Shown piece after piece: positions 22,784-34,405 of a stretch of 64,000 nucleotides of DNA (within the stretch, counting starts at the first letter, position 1; every line of letters starts with the position of its first letter). The notes beneath the pieces are model-generated. The model had not been told where the DNA came from. It was given only the letters and a program-made list of their open reading frames with translations, and made no database searches. The position numbers were made by a program, and so were the translations under genes. The DNA comes from Septoria linicola (lineage: Eukaryota; Ascomycota; Dothideomycetes; Mycosphaerellales; Mycosphaerellaceae): NCBI GenBank assembly GCA_024114885.1, contig CP099425.1:372001-436000 (forward strand), in the 5' to 3' direction.

Positions 22784-23899
22784 CTACTCCTGCTTCTTCA
22801 ACTGCAGATCCCGGTCCTTCAGAATCGCGCCAACCTCTGCCGGCAGCAAAGCACCTTTCGGCGGTGTGCTCTTCGATTTGAAGTCATCACAGATGTTCTC
22901 CATCGTCACCCATTCAATGCCCTCATGGGTGTTGATCTTCTCGATAAGTCTGTCATACCTGAGTCAGCATTGTGGACGATCGCTCGAGCATACACCGCAT
23001 ACCTTTCAAGCATCAGCAGTCCATGAGGATGACCACAAACGTCTGGATGAACAGTTACTGGGAACACGAACTCGTCATATTCCCGATAGAAATAATTGAA
23101 CTGATCTAGCCACAGCTCTTCCACATCTCGTGGATTGACCCACCCATGGCTGTTTGGGGCTTTCTTGATGAACATCATCGGTGGTCTTGAGGTGTGTTAG
23201 CTGAGACTCAGGTCATGTCGAGAAGAGCGTAGATCTTACAGATCGTCCAAGTACCACGAAGCGGGAATTTCGACCAATCCAGTCATTGGACCTCCTTCAA
23301 GCGGCTTCATCCAGTGATCAGGGTGCTTTTTGAAGTCGATCGGCGTCCATTTATCGCCAGTCCGCAACCAATAACACTGACAATCGTGGTGGCTGAAGCT
23401 GTGGTCGTACTCCAGACCATACTTCAACATGAGCTCTGCACCTTCCTGGCTCGACTCCCACCAAGGAGCTACGATACCTCGGGGCGGCTTGCCTTGGAAC
23501 TCAGTGATGAGATTGTAGCATTTGTCCATGACAGCTGTCTGCTGCTCTAACGTCATGGCAATGGGGTTCTCGTGGCTGTAGCCATGGAGTCCTATCTCGT
23601 GACCGGCCTCTGCGATCATTCGACACTCTTCTGGGAACGTCTCGAGCGAGTGTCCAGGAATGAACCAGGTCGTTGTGATGTTGTACTTCTCGAAGAGCTT
23701 CAGTAGACGGCGAACTCCAATAGTTCCAGCGAAGAGTCCTCGACTGATGTCTGAAGTAGAATCTTCGCCGCCGTAGCTGCCGAGCCAGCCTGCAACGGCA
23801 TCGATATCAACTGATATACAGCATTGAACTCCTGTAGAGTTGTGAGTGATTCGACCATCATTGTCGTGGACCTGTTGCGAGCTTACGTTTCTTGCCCAT
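22784..23899 (-). CDS. polysaccharide deacetylase family protein (PuuE/PgdA-like)
   Basis: Four exons (23887-23899, 23240-23831, 23003-23185, 22784-22958) give 320 residues. A 13-nt first exon encodes MGKK and joins at R to VQCCISVDIDAVAGW, the usual family start. NodB-type features are visible: an aspartate pair in SVDIDAVAGW, TTWFIPGHSLE, HEIGLHGYSHE (metal-binding histidines) and RGIVAPWWESS. The C-terminal exon is charged. Family members hydrolyse N-acyl or cyclic amide bonds (chitin oligomers, peptidoglycan or purine-derived ureides); which applies here is not visible. There is no signal peptide, so it is probably intracellular. Confidence 0.85.
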
Positions 23900-24324
23900 T
23901 CTTGCGGTCTGGTCGCGACGATCTGCTTTGTGCTTATTCTATGGACGTTATGCTGCACCTTGATGGTATTGGAAGATGATATCAAGTGGCATGCAACTTT
24001 ATACTTCCTACTTCTCCTCTACTCCTCATGTTGGATCCATTGATAGTGGGGTTCAGGCCGTCGGCCATCGCAAGCTTCTGATGACGTCGCACCATGTCGT
24101 ACGGACCCATGGCATCGTGTCTTATCGCCCAATGCGTGCCGGAGCTCGATTCTTGATGACTTTGGACAATGTGCTGATCTATCAAGAGGCCAAGTCCACC
24201 GCGCGTGAAGTTGCGATCGAGGACGCGGTCAGCCCCGATTTGTGGTCGGTGCTCAACACGAAGTTGACACGTCACGGCAGTCAACCGGAACTGCCGACAG
24301 TTAGCTCAACGTTGGCTGAGCAAT
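23900..24324. other. divergent intergenic region
   Basis: Upstream of both the deacetylase (minus) and the F-box gene at 24325 (plus). No recognisable element. Confidence 0.45.
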
Positions 24325-25134
24325 ATGCGAGACACTCAAGCAAGATCATTTGCATCAGTATGGCCAAAGCAAAATCAGAAGCCGGGACCCAGCAATGAGG
24401 ACGTAACGCGATCGTTCGCTTCGCTGCGTGTCGACCATGCGCAAGCTAGTGACAGCTCAGTTTCTGCCGCAAGTCATAGGGTCCTGACTACATACGAGCT
24501 CTTGGAACCTATTCTACTCAATCTTACATGCCAGCAGGCTCTGGTTGCGCAGAGAGTGGCTCGGAGTTGGCGGAGTGTCGTACAGCGCTCACAGCCTTTG
24601 CAGGAGATCAGCTTCCACCATGCCACTGAGAAGCCACTGCAACCTGCTGCGTGGCAGGGACATTCAAGCATGCATCGGGTCGACTACGGGGTGCATAGAA
24701 TTGTATACGACACGCTGCGTCTGGAATTGTGTCCTGCTGCGCCGATTCAACAGCCGAGTGGCAGCTTGGGTCCCATCATAACTTCCTGGACTGCGAGAGA
24801 GCTCGGTAGTGTCCTACAATTATCTGTCGGACTTGGGGGTGCAATCGAGCCCGTGCCGCCTGATCTTACAGCGTCTTGGTGGAATATGCACATCGCCTCG
24901 CCACCATTACCTGCGATCAGTCTTGACTTTTTGCCTGATGTGCCGGAGCAAGCATATTCGATGACACTGTACAACCCGACCGGCGTGAGGCTAGGAGAGC
25001 TGTTCGATTGGACGTGGAAGCTCGGGAGCCTCTTCGAGAGCACGACAGGAGGAAGACTTGATGGACGAATTGCGGTCGCGTCGTTCTGGCTCACTTGTTC
25101 TGACGAACGAGCAGAGTTCGAGGAGGCGTGGTAG
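24325..25134 (+). CDS. small F-box-like protein
   Basis: A single exon of 269 residues. About residues 53-95 form an F-box of the type common in Dothideomycetes (RVLTTYELLEPILLNL followed by ALVAQRVARSWRSVV). The N-terminus is polar. The C-terminal half is unassigned (TWKLGSLFESTTGG near residue 230). It is unrelated in detail to the two LRR-type F-box genes upstream. Confidence 0.7.
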   Translation: MRDTQARSFASVWPKQNQKPGPSNEDVTRSFASLRVDHAQASDSSVSAASHRVLTTYELLEPILLNLTCQQALVAQRVARSWRSVVQRSQPLQEISFHHATEKPLQPAAWQGHSSMHRVDYGVHRIVYDTLRLELCPAAPIQQPSGSLGPIITSWTARELGSVLQLSVGLGGAIEPVPPDLTASWWNMHIASPPLPAISLDFLPDVPEQAYSMTLYNPTGVRLGELFDWTWKLGSLFESTTGGRLDGRIAVASFWLTCSDERAEFEEAW

Positions 25135-26207
25135 AAAGTAAGATCCTGTAACCCTTCAGGTGAGATGGTAGTTGACACCTTAGGAGCTTCAGCTATACTA
25201 TGTGCCGAGCTTAGATGTTGGAAGTGGTCTTCGGTATGTTTGTCAAGCTCATATTGACCACAATATTGATGATCTCGATCGTGCGCAAGCGGCAAGTGAA
25301 GCAGAGCGATAGAACCAAGACGAAACACATTTACAATGATGCAATGACATATAATTATCCAGAAAGTTTCTGCTTGCTGTCGAGACGTCGTGCCCTACAA
25401 GGATATCGACTAGTGCCCCACAAAGTGAGGCAAGGCGTACACGAGCTCGCTCATACGTACTCAATCTGTACGCTGGCAATAGGCCGGCAACAAACAGAGC
25501 CGCATTCTTCTCGTTGTGTAGTCATCATCCTTCATAGGGCTCGTAGGGCTTTGCAGGGCGCATGACTTCGGATTTGTTCCTGTGAGCTCCGGGACGAGAA
25601 GAAATCGGAGAGTCTTGGCTTTGTCCGTTTCTGCCACAGAAATGTGAAGGCGTGCATGACAGCGCCCTATCGGCTGCAAAGCGAGCTGCAAAAGCAATGT
25701 CAGCGCAGCAGAAGCCACGACACAGCTGCGAGTGGTCTGAAGATCATGCAGCAAGGAGTGCGTGAACAGCGACGGACGAACAAAACGTGCGGTGACGCAG
25801 TATGCACAGTCAGCACGAGAAGAACCAGGAATCCAGATTCAGAAAAGCGCGTCTGGGCACTGGACCGGCGTGTTCTTTGCGACCTCGTTGGCTGTGTTCT
25901 TGCATCCTGCTTCACTGCAACCGTAAGCCATCCTAGCGTCCCGCAATGCGCCATCATCGCAGCGCCGCAATGCGTCCTTGTGCGCGTGAACGTGCCACGC
26001 GCAGTGAATCATAGCAGGTGCAGGATCAGCTCAGATGTAAGAGCAAATTTCTTTCTTGTTCCGCTTGCGGATGCGACTACTATATCATCGAGTTGTTTGC
26101 CTCAGCTCCCGCCGCCGCCATCTACTCACCAGACACAACCCACAGTAACACAACAGATCATACAACACATCACCCCATCCAATTAGATCAAACAGCAGTG
26201 ATCACTC
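25135..26207. other. intergenic, upstream of alternative oxidase
   Basis: 1.07 kb with no supported gene. It must include the promoter of the plus-strand alternative oxidase gene. Short frames are present but look like chance. Confidence 0.45.
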
Positions 26208-27287
26208 ATGAGCTGCACCAGAACATTCGGAACACACGCGATCCTGACCAAGCAGTCCGCTGCTTCGGTCCTTAAAGCCATCAATGGCATCAACACTTTA
26301 CCTGCTGCAAGACCTATCTTTGCAGGATTCCAACATCACGTTGCTACACGCAACTTCAGCACATCCAAGGCTACACAATGGAAGGAGTTCTTTCCAGAAC
26401 CCGATGCGCCAACCATCAAGCAGACTGCTCCAGCTTGGCCACACCCAGTCTATACCTATGACCAGATGAACCAAGTCCAAGTTGCCAAGCGCGAGTGCAA
26501 GACGTGGTCTGATCGCATCGCGCTGACTTTTGTCCGCACCCTTCGATGGGGCTTGGACACGGCTTCGGGTTACCGCAAGGGTGCTGGGCAAATGACTGAA
26601 CGCCAGTACATGATCCGCAACATCTTCCTTGAGTCAGTTGCGGGTGTTCCAGGCATGGTCGCTGGCATGCTCAGACATCTGCACTCCATGCGCAGAATGA
26701 AGCGAGACAATGGCTGGATCGAATCTCTGCTCGAGGAGTCTTACAACGAGCGGATGCACTTACTCACATTCCTGAAGATGGCAGAACCAGGCTGGTAGGT
26801 CTTTGACATCTCTACATGATAGCAATTCAGCTAACAGCATTTCAGGTTCATGCGTGTTGCAGTCCTCGGCGCCCAAGGCGTCTTCTTCAACGCCTTCTTC
26901 GTTTCCTACCTCATCTCGCCCAAAACTTGCCACCGCTTCGTTGGACATCTCGAAGAGGAAGCCGTACTCACCTACACCCGCGAGATCGAAGACCTCGATG
27001 CTGGCCGACTGCCCATGTGGGAGAAGATGACGGCTCCAGATATCGCAGTCAAGTACTGGAACATGCCAGCCGATCGTCGCACCATGCGAGACTTGCTGCT
27101 GTATATCCGAGCAGACGAGAGCAAGCACCGAGAAGTGAATCACACCTTGGGCAACTTGGATCAAAATGACGACCCGAACCCTTACGTGAGCGAGTTCAAA
27201 GATCAAGACAAGCCGCATCCGGTGAAAGATCTGAGCCACCCGAAGCCAGGAGGATGGGAGCGAGAAGAGGTGATTGGCAAAGCATAA
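26208..27287 (+). CDS. AOX1: mitochondrial alternative oxidase
   Basis: This is a ubiquinol:oxygen oxidoreductase of the inner mitochondrial membrane that bypasses complexes III and IV. Exons 26208-26794 and 26846-27287 join at a W codon to give 342 residues. There is an N-terminal targeting region with R and S residues (HHVATRNFSTSKA near the cleavage zone). The diiron ligands sit in the expected motifs: LESVAGVPGM, NERMHLLTF, LEEEAVLTYT and ADESKHREVNH. Length is normal for fungal enzymes. The product appears intact and functional. Confidence 0.96.
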
Positions 27288-27826
27288 ACGAGTATGGGCT
27301 GGGCATGGGCTGACTTGTTTGAACTGAAGGTGCTTTGATTGATCGAGTTTGTTGACAGCGTTCGAGCGTTCTCCACTACTTCACAGGTTCTCTACTCTAC
27401 GACGCATGAGATGCGTCGAAGGGCACTGTCATACAGCAAGTCCCATTCGTTACGAATACTGCTGCACTGCTTGTTGCAAAGCTCCACAAGTCGTTGCGCG
27501 TGCTTATAATGTATGTTTCGACGCATGTCGTTGAACAGGCTTTACTCCAGGCAATTGCTCTGGAAGATAGTCTTCCACAAACTGATTTGCATAGCTTGAG
27601 GTCGAGTCCTCGGCTTGTGAACTGATCGCTGCCCTAGTAACCACTTCTGTGCTAGCTTGATTGCAAGCACAGGCACAAAAGTCTAAGCTCGTTTAACTCC
27701 GAACCGCCCTGCTCGTATATCTCGGACCCATGCCATGGCTCACATTGGCACCCATATCCTCACGATGGACATTGCCATCTTGCTCCCTGCACAGAGGAAA
27801 GACAATTTTGCAGCTCTACAGGAATC
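27288..27826. other. intergenic, no gene seen
   Basis: Between the alternative oxidase and the P450, both on the plus strand. No supported coding frame. Confidence 0.5.
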
Positions 27827-29426
27827 ATGGCTCTTCTTGAAGGCATTGTCGAGACTTGGCAGCACACAAGCACGTTTCAGCGACTGCTCTACTCGCTGAG
27901 CTTGATCGCCTTTACAGTATGGGCACAACAGCTGTTCAAGTCAACAAAATCCAGCGTGTACCCATTCGCCAATACTAAGAAGAGCGATTTCACCAAAAAT
28001 GCTCGCAGGCTACTCATTGAAGGAGGGCAAAAGTTCACGGGTCCATTCAAGGTCTTGACGGATTCTGGTCCAACTATCATGCTGCCACCTGAGCACATCG
28101 ATGCCATCAATGCCACTGACCAGCTAAGCTTCAATGCTCACGTCGCTCATGAGTTCATGGCTCACTTTGAGACCTTCCGAGTTATGCGGCCACCTCCACC
28201 TGGCATGTTTGGGGAAGCGGTCATCAAGGGTATCACTCGAGCTTTACGTATGTTCTACATTTAAGCTTTCACGCGGAGCTGGCAATGCAAGGGCTAACGG
28301 CACGGCAGCGAAATATACCAAGCCACTATCGCAGGAGATGATCGCGGCTCTGGACGATACTTGGGGCGACCAGCAGACATGGAAACAAGTAAAGCTCGCC
28401 GGAGATGTGCAAGGCTGGGTATCGCGCATATCGACTTGCATTTTCTTGGGTCCCGACTTTGCTCACAATAAAGACTGGAACGGCATCATGACAAGCTACA
28501 CGGTAAACCTCTTCATGGCCATTGGTGTCACCAAGGTCTTCCACCCAGCGATCAGACCTGTGATTGACCTCATCTCGCCGCTCAACCGCAAATGTCGACG
28601 AGATCATACACGGGCAGCCGCCATCCTCAAGCCAGTGCTCGAGGCCCGAGAGAAGGAGATCAACGCAGCAGAGAAAGAAGATCGATCTCCTGAACTCCCA
28701 GACGACTCCATCGAATGGTTTCGCAACGCCGCTCATGGTCGAGCATACCAAGACACAGACCTCCAACTTGCCCTAGCAATCGCCGCAATTCACACCAGCA
28801 GCGATCTCCTATGCCAAGCCATTCTGAACTTTTGCGCTCATTCAGACATCCAGACACCTCTTCGTCAAGAAGCTGTTGATGTGCTGAAGAAGTACGGCCT
28901 GCAAAAGGTAGCCCTCACCGAACTTCGCCTCCTGGACAGTTTCTTCAAAGAAACACAACGCCTCAAACCCATCAACATGGCTAGCATGCATCGCAGCGCA
29001 ATGTCAGACGTCACGCTCCCAGGCACCGACATCAACATCTTCAAAGGCGAACAAACTGCCATATCCTCCGAGCGGATGTGGAACCCCGAAATCTACGCTG
29101 AACCGGAGAAGTTCGATGCTTACCGCTACATTGAGAAGCGCAAGATACCTGGCTGGGAGAACAAAGGACTACTAGTCTCCACAAGTCCGGAGCATCTTGG
29201 CTTTGCACATGGAAAGCACGCTTGTCCGGGTCGTTTCTTCGCTGCGAATGAGGTCAAGATTGCGATGTTGCATGTGATGCTAAACTACGACATGAAGATT
29301 GACAGACCAGAGGATGCTCAGTGCGAGACTTATGGGACGGCGATGTTCGTGAGAAGAGGGGTGAAGATATGGATGCGGAAGAGGGAAGCTGAGGTCGATT
29401 TGACTGCGCTGGCTAATGAATTGTAG
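27827..29426 (+). CDS. cytochrome P450 monooxygenase
   Basis: Exons 27827-28247 and 28309-29426 give 512 residues. The intron was placed at GTATGT...CGGCAG with a GGCTAACGG branch site, joining TRAL to PKYTKPLSQEM; shorter alternatives break the frame or the P450 alignment. An N-terminal hydrophobic segment (RLLYSLSLIAFTVWAQQLF) anchors it in the ER. FKETQRLKP carries the ExxR motif and FAHGKHACPGRFFA the heme cysteine. Overall it resembles fungal P450s of the ent-kaurene oxidase type. It has no biosynthetic partner gene beside it, so the substrate is unknown. Confidence 0.9.
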
Positions 29427-29823
29427 ACCTCAATCGCTTGATGATGAACAAGATGCACAGCACGTGCTGCCCCTACCGTCAAGGCGCTTCAAGCCTAGCC
29501 AAGCCTGCACACCAACGTGCTCCAGACTTGGCAGCATAGCTTCCCCTCATGTTCTTCGGAGCACTATTCGTGCATGCCACGATCTTCTGTTTGTTCTCGA
29601 GCTTATGCTAGATCTACTGTCTCGGCGTCGTCAGTGGATTTTGGCTCTGAAGCAGATGCAAGATGCGGCTGGAAGGATCCCTTCCTCAGATCCTTTCGTG
29701 AGATTCGTCTGCAAGATGGCAACTTTCAAATAGTCTCATCCTCGCCATTCTTCCACACCGTGAGTCGCGGCCGTATTGCTGTCACTTCAGTCTCGGTCTT
29801 CATCAATGCGTTGATTTGCCATC
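29427..29823. other. intergenic, no gene seen
   Basis: Between the P450 and the FNT transporter; presumably the 3' UTR of the first and promoter of the second. Confidence 0.5.
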
Positions 29824-31099
29824 ATGATGGAACCAGTACCCGTCGTCACCAACGCCTATGCGCCGAGAGAGACGATTGAACTATGTGGACGCATGGGCGT
29901 AGCGAAGGCGAACACTCGTAAGATCGCCTTGAGTCGATCAAGACTTGTCCTCGGAAAGCTTTTCCTCAGCAAAGAAACATGCTGACTTACTTTTCCAAGG
30001 CATCGATAAAGTCTTCGTCAGCTCAGTCCTCGCAGGAGTCCTGCTATCCTTCGCCGGAGCAGTCCTTCTTACTGTCAATGCTTCACCATGGTTTAAAGGC
30101 GATGCGCCAGGCATGCTGAAGATTGTGGGAGGCCTTGTAAGTGACTACGGATCAGCCAATATGCAAAGAACTGACTAAAGCACAGCTGTTCCCCATCGGC
30201 TTCGTCATGGTCGTCACATCAGGTACAGATCTCTGCACGGGCTCATTCGTAATCACAACACTCGCTGTCCTGCAACGTCGGATATCGGTCTGGAAGGTCA
30301 GCATACACCCCACAAAGTCACGGATCCACCACCTATAAGAGTACTAACCTCGACCATAGATGCTGCTCCACTGGTTCATAACCTTCCGGGGCAACCTCGC
30401 CGGCTCACTCTTCGTCGTCGCCATCATCGCCGGCTACGGCGGCGTATTCCTCGAACAGTCCGCCAAGGATGCCGTGTACAAATTCAACAGCAGTAAAGTC
30501 GTCACTCCAGAGTGGCATATGATTTTCCTCGGAGCAATAGGGTGTAATTGGCTGGTCTCCATGGCATGTTTCTTCGCGTACATGGCTCGAGAGTACATCA
30601 GCAAAGTGGTCGCGATCTGGTGGCCGATCTTCGCGTTTGTGGCGTTGGGGCTGGATCATGTTGTTGCGAATATGTTGTTGATTCCGATGTCGATTTGGTG
30701 AGTTTTTTCGTTCTGCGGTGCGAATGTTTCAGCTGCAAGGCAATGACGAGGATAAAAAAAAAGTGAAGATGCTAATGGCGCCCTCCCAGGCTAGACGATC
30801 CGAATGTCACTGTCAACCTATACATATGGAAGTCTGTGATCCCGGCTCTAATGGGAAACATCATTGGAGGCGTGATCGTTGCAGTATCCTACTGGCACTT
30901 GGTGAGCCAACCACTAAATAGCTACGCAAGTGTTCAAGCTAATGTGCTCCAGCACCTGATTGGCGAAGGTCCGGTTCCGATCGATGGCTCGTACTTTACG
31001 CTCGAAGAACGTAGACTGGTTGAGTCCGTGACGATAGAGCGGGCTCCGTCCGAGACGTCTGAGGAGAAGGAGAAGAGGAGTCCTGAGGCGATGGTATGA
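29824..31099 (+). CDS. formate/nitrite transporter (FNT) family channel
   Basis: Six exons (29824-29917, 29970-30136, 30186-30296, 30360-30697, 30790-30901, 30953-31099) give 322 residues. The first exon (MMEPVPVVTNAYAP...) joins through a GTAAGA donor to KKHADLLFQGIDKVF; without it the frame has no ATG. Typical FNT segments follow: VLAGVLLSFAGAVLL, CTGSFVITTLAVLQ, NLAGSLFVVAIIAGY, GCNWLVSMACFFAY, LDHVVANMLLIPMS and PALMGNIIGGVIVA, for six membrane helices. The last intron (51 nt) is in frame, so a longer unspliced product is possible. It probably moves formate, nitrite or a similar monocarboxylate across the plasma membrane. Confidence 0.9.
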
Positions 31100-31642
31100 G
31101 CGGATAGGAAAACCGGCGCGTCTCGTTACAGCATCAAGCCGTTGATCACCAAATCTGACACTGAGACTGGCTCATTGTAATCGCCGGCAACGTACCATGC
31201 ATGCTCTAGAGCTATGCAGACGTCGCCAATTTTGGGCATATAGAGCGTGGCTATGCCTTCGGCGAATTTGTGAACCAGCATGTCTGCTGAGAGCAGGCTT
31301 ACCCAGACGTTGTTCAAAGGCCGGGCTTGTGCTAATGGTACATTACTGTCACTCTATGTCTGCTACTCCCCTGGCGCAATCTATGCGACGCCACTTCTAC
31401 TACTCTACAACACCACTTCAAGTGGCGCACATCTCGCTCGCCACCAGTACATGCTGCTCATAATGCATGCGATCGTTATTCCTCTGATTTCGTGACAACT
31501 CCTCTTCCCCATGCATCGCTTCCAACGACATGTATCAGGACACAACCTCCCGGTAGCCGGTCTCGTCAATCGAGACACACCGGCCGTATCTATCAGTTAC
31601 CCACCTCCGTATGCCTTTCCATGTCCCGGTGACCTTGGCCAC
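31100..31642. other. convergent intergenic region
   Basis: Between the 3' ends of the FNT transporter and UBP14. No gene seen. Confidence 0.5.
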
Positions 31643-34069
31643 CTAGGCCTCTTCTCCTTCTCGTCGGAAGAAGTAGATGTAAGCAAACTTCTTCATCTCA
31701 TCAACATCGCCACCTAGAGCGACCTTCTCGTCGTTGAACAGAACCCAGCCCGCCAGCTTCTTGACGAAGGCTACGTAGTGGCCCGCGTGTATGGAGTTAC
31801 CTTTGTGACATACGATACTCGACAAGGAGAATTTGGCTGGCTTGGTGTCCTCTGGAATGGCGACAATAGTCGAAGCGCCTTCAGGAGCAGAGTCGTCTCC
31901 AAAGTCGCCCATGGCATCGGGGTGACTAAACAGCCAATCTACGGCACGCTCCATATCGCCACCGGTCTCCTTCAGAGCTTGTCGTGCTTGTGGTGCGGAA
32001 AAGCCCATATTGCCCAGGCTCTCAATCTTCTCTGGGTCAGCCGCTGTGCTTGAACCCCCGGGAACGGCAGCAGGCGTCTCAATCGGCACATCGATGTCAG
32101 GATCCTCCATGTGTCCAAACAGCCACTCCGAAGCAGCTCCGACATCTTCGTTACCAGTCGCCTGTAGAGCTTTCTCGCATCGTACTTGTGGGAAGCCCAT
32201 GCTCATCAGCATCTCTAGAGCGGCTGCATTGGGTTGAAACTTGTGGCTTGCTCCAGCTTGATCTTCAGACAATTCCTCCTCGCCTGGCAACTTGCCTTTG
32301 CTGCGATAAGCCTCCATGTCAAACACTTCATCGCCCACGATAACAGGCACATCCTGCTTCACCGGTACCCAGCCAACAACCTCGAAGCGGCGTGCATTGA
32401 TTGCTAGTATGACAGGGAAAGTCTTGAAAAGGGACTGTTTGGTGAAGCTCTTGTTCTTGCAGCTCGAGCATTCAAGCTCGACGACCTCTGGAGCTGTGAA
32501 TCCGTCCAGGCATTGCTTCAATGTGACGGGTTCGAAAACCTCCTTCACGGGCTCCTTGTCACTGTCTGGCATCGGCGTGTCGCCTCCATTAGGTAGCGGG
32601 GTAGTCTCCTTGGCGCCTTCCTTTCTTTTGATAGGCACGGCGACGCTGATGTTCTCCATCTCATCAAGTCTGTATTTGACCTTCTTGCAGCTGAGGCATT
32701 GTAACTTTTGTTCCATGTGGAAGCGGAAAGCATCGACGGGATCGTAGACATGTTGATAGCCATCGTTACGGGCGGAGGCTTGAGAGCGTGAGATGAGCTT
32801 CAATAGATGGAGCAGGAGCTCGAAAGAGTCCTGCTGGCGCATACTGCTGAATTCTGCGTGACCTTTGCCCACGATCTGCTTGAGCATGCTGGGGGCGATG
32901 CCCTTTTGGTGCGGGTCCTCGTTGGCATGCTCTGGTCGCTGAATATCTACATCTGGTTTACTGTAGCGCCCTGAGAGCAGACCATCAGCCAGCTTACGGA
33001 GCTGTATTTCGAGATCATCGGCTGGCTTCGAGACTGGTCCCGTCACAACGCTCTCTTCGGGCTTGTAGTAGCGGTTGTAAAACTCTGGCATGGCAAAAAG
33101 TGCTTGCAGCACTGATGCCAGATAGCAGCTGTTGCCCATGTTTTTCAGCCCAGTCAGGCCTTTGCCAAAGAGCGGCTTCAACTGGCGGCCGTCGGCATCG
33201 GTCATGGAGAAGTCGAAGCCAATGTTGTACATGAGGTTCATCTCGCCTAGGCTCTGCTCCGTCTTCTCTCGATCTGCAATGTTGACGCCCCAGTGTGCCA
33301 GATGCTCGACGAGCTTGGGGTCCTTGCGCTCTTCGTCACAGGAGTAGCAATAAATGTCGGCACTCCCATCCGCGGAAATGGAGCCCAGCTTAACCGCAAC
33401 ATGGTGCTTGGTGCTGTTGGCGTGTGCAACCTGGTGGCCATTGCCTGGACCACCTCCGTATTGCTTCCTGCCACAGCCCAAGTTCCCACATGTCAAACAC
33501 AGCCACAGATTCTCCTTGATGTCGCACTCGCCGCAGTGCCCGAGATCACCACTTGCTATTTGGCGAGCAGGCTCCTGTTCCAGGAACGCAGTGTGATCGC
33601 AGATTGTCAACTCAAGCTCCCACGCCTTGACTTCCTCCTGCTGGGCGAACGTGTTTGCCTTCAACACGCCTGTCACAACGTCTCCGACCTTTCCTTCCTG
33701 CACGATGCCATCAACGCCACACTGAAAGCACTTGATGTTCGTGTGAATGTCGTATCGTTCGGCGTCGGTCTCGGCCTTGATCTCCAGCTTGGTGATTTTA
33801 GCTGGCGACTCGCCATCTGCTCGTTCTGGTTTGCGCTTGCGAGTGCGCTGGATGTTCACAGCGAGTGGATGGCTGGCTTGGTCGGCGTGTTGCTTGTTGT
33901 GGGCTCGATCACCGGCACAGCCTCCATTGAAGCAGTGCAGACACACATCGATTCCTGCGGCATCGTCGACGCCATCGAAGCACAACGTACAGTCTTCGCG
34001 GTACACGGCGTCTTTGGGAAGTGGTGGCGGGCGTGAGAACGTCTTGACGTGCGGGCACTTGTCGCCCAT
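31643..34069 (-). CDS. UBP14: ubiquitin carboxyl-terminal hydrolase 14 (isopeptidase T / USP5 type)
   Basis: This enzyme disassembles free polyubiquitin chains. It is a single exon of 808 residues starting MGDKCPHVKTF; the open frame upstream lacks an ATG. An N-terminal variant zinc-finger region precedes the ZnF-UBP (GECDIKENLWLCLTCG, CGRKQYGGG). The catalytic Cys box is GLKNMGNSCYLASVLQALF. Two UBA domains follow (EMLMSMGFPQVRCEKAL and IESLGNMGFSAPQARQAL), inserted in the catalytic domain. The His box is GNSIHAGHYVAFVKK. The domain order is exactly that of UBP14/USP5. Confidence 0.96.
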   Translation of the reverse strand: MGDKCPHVKTFSRPPPLPKDAVYREDCTLCFDGVDDAAGIDVCLHCFNGGCAGDRAHNKQHADQASHPLAVNIQRTRKRKPERADGESPAKITKLEIKAETDAERYDIHTNIKCFQCGVDGIVQEGKVGDVVTGVLKANTFAQQEEVKAWELELTICDHTAFLEQEPARQIASGDLGHCGECDIKENLWLCLTCGNLGCGRKQYGGGPGNGHQVAHANSTKHHVAVKLGSISADGSADIYCYSCDEERKDPKLVEHLAHWGVNIADREKTEQSLGEMNLMYNIGFDFSMTDADGRQLKPLFGKGLTGLKNMGNSCYLASVLQALFAMPEFYNRYYKPEESVVTGPVSKPADDLEIQLRKLADGLLSGRYSKPDVDIQRPEHANEDPHQKGIAPSMLKQIVGKGHAEFSSMRQQDSFELLLHLLKLISRSQASARNDGYQHVYDPVDAFRFHMEQKLQCLSCKKVKYRLDEMENISVAVPIKRKEGAKETTPLPNGGDTPMPDSDKEPVKEVFEPVTLKQCLDGFTAPEVVELECSSCKNKSFTKQSLFKTFPVILAINARRFEVVGWVPVKQDVPVIVGDEVFDMEAYRSKGKLPGEEELSEDQAGASHKFQPNAAALEMLMSMGFPQVRCEKALQATGNEDVGAASEWLFGHMEDPDIDVPIETPAAVPGGSSTAADPEKIESLGNMGFSAPQARQALKETGGDMERAVDWLFSHPDAMGDFGDDSAPEGASTIVAIPEDTKPAKFSLSSIVCHKGNSIHAGHYVAFVKKLAGWVLFNDEKVALGGDVDEMKKFAYIYFFRREGEEA

Positions 34070-34405
34070 GGCTGCTACTGTTCTGCTCTGTAGATATTCT
34101 GACAAGGAAATAGACCGGAGCAATTGTCAAGCGTAGCAAAGGAAAACACTGTTGTTTGTGGCACACGAGACACAGCTGCTGACTAACGACATCGCGGGGA
34201 GGAAGTCGCGCTAAACTTTTGATGTCGCTTAATCGACTCGCGTCAGTTTCGTGCTCGCTCAATCAATTCGTGTAACGTATGACATGGCACTGCATGTTTG
34301 CCGTGCAGCTTATGAATGAGGGCCAGGGAGTGTCAATGTGAACTATGTATACCACGCGAGGCCGCTGTCCTAGGATTAGAGTCGTCTGTCGCCCTTGCTA
34401 TCGTT
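34070..34405. other. intergenic between UBP14 start and PDAT end
   Basis: Holds the UBP14 promoter and PDAT 3' UTR. No gene seen. Confidence 0.5.

Noticed and set aside
25644..26186. Plus-strand 180-codon frame upstream of alternative oxidase
   Set aside because: Runs into the 5' leader of the oxidase gene and shows no domain or plausible composition.
28248..28278. A 31-nt intron in the P450 gene
   Set aside because: Too short and leaves a poor insert; the 61-nt version ending at 28308 gives a clean P450 alignment.
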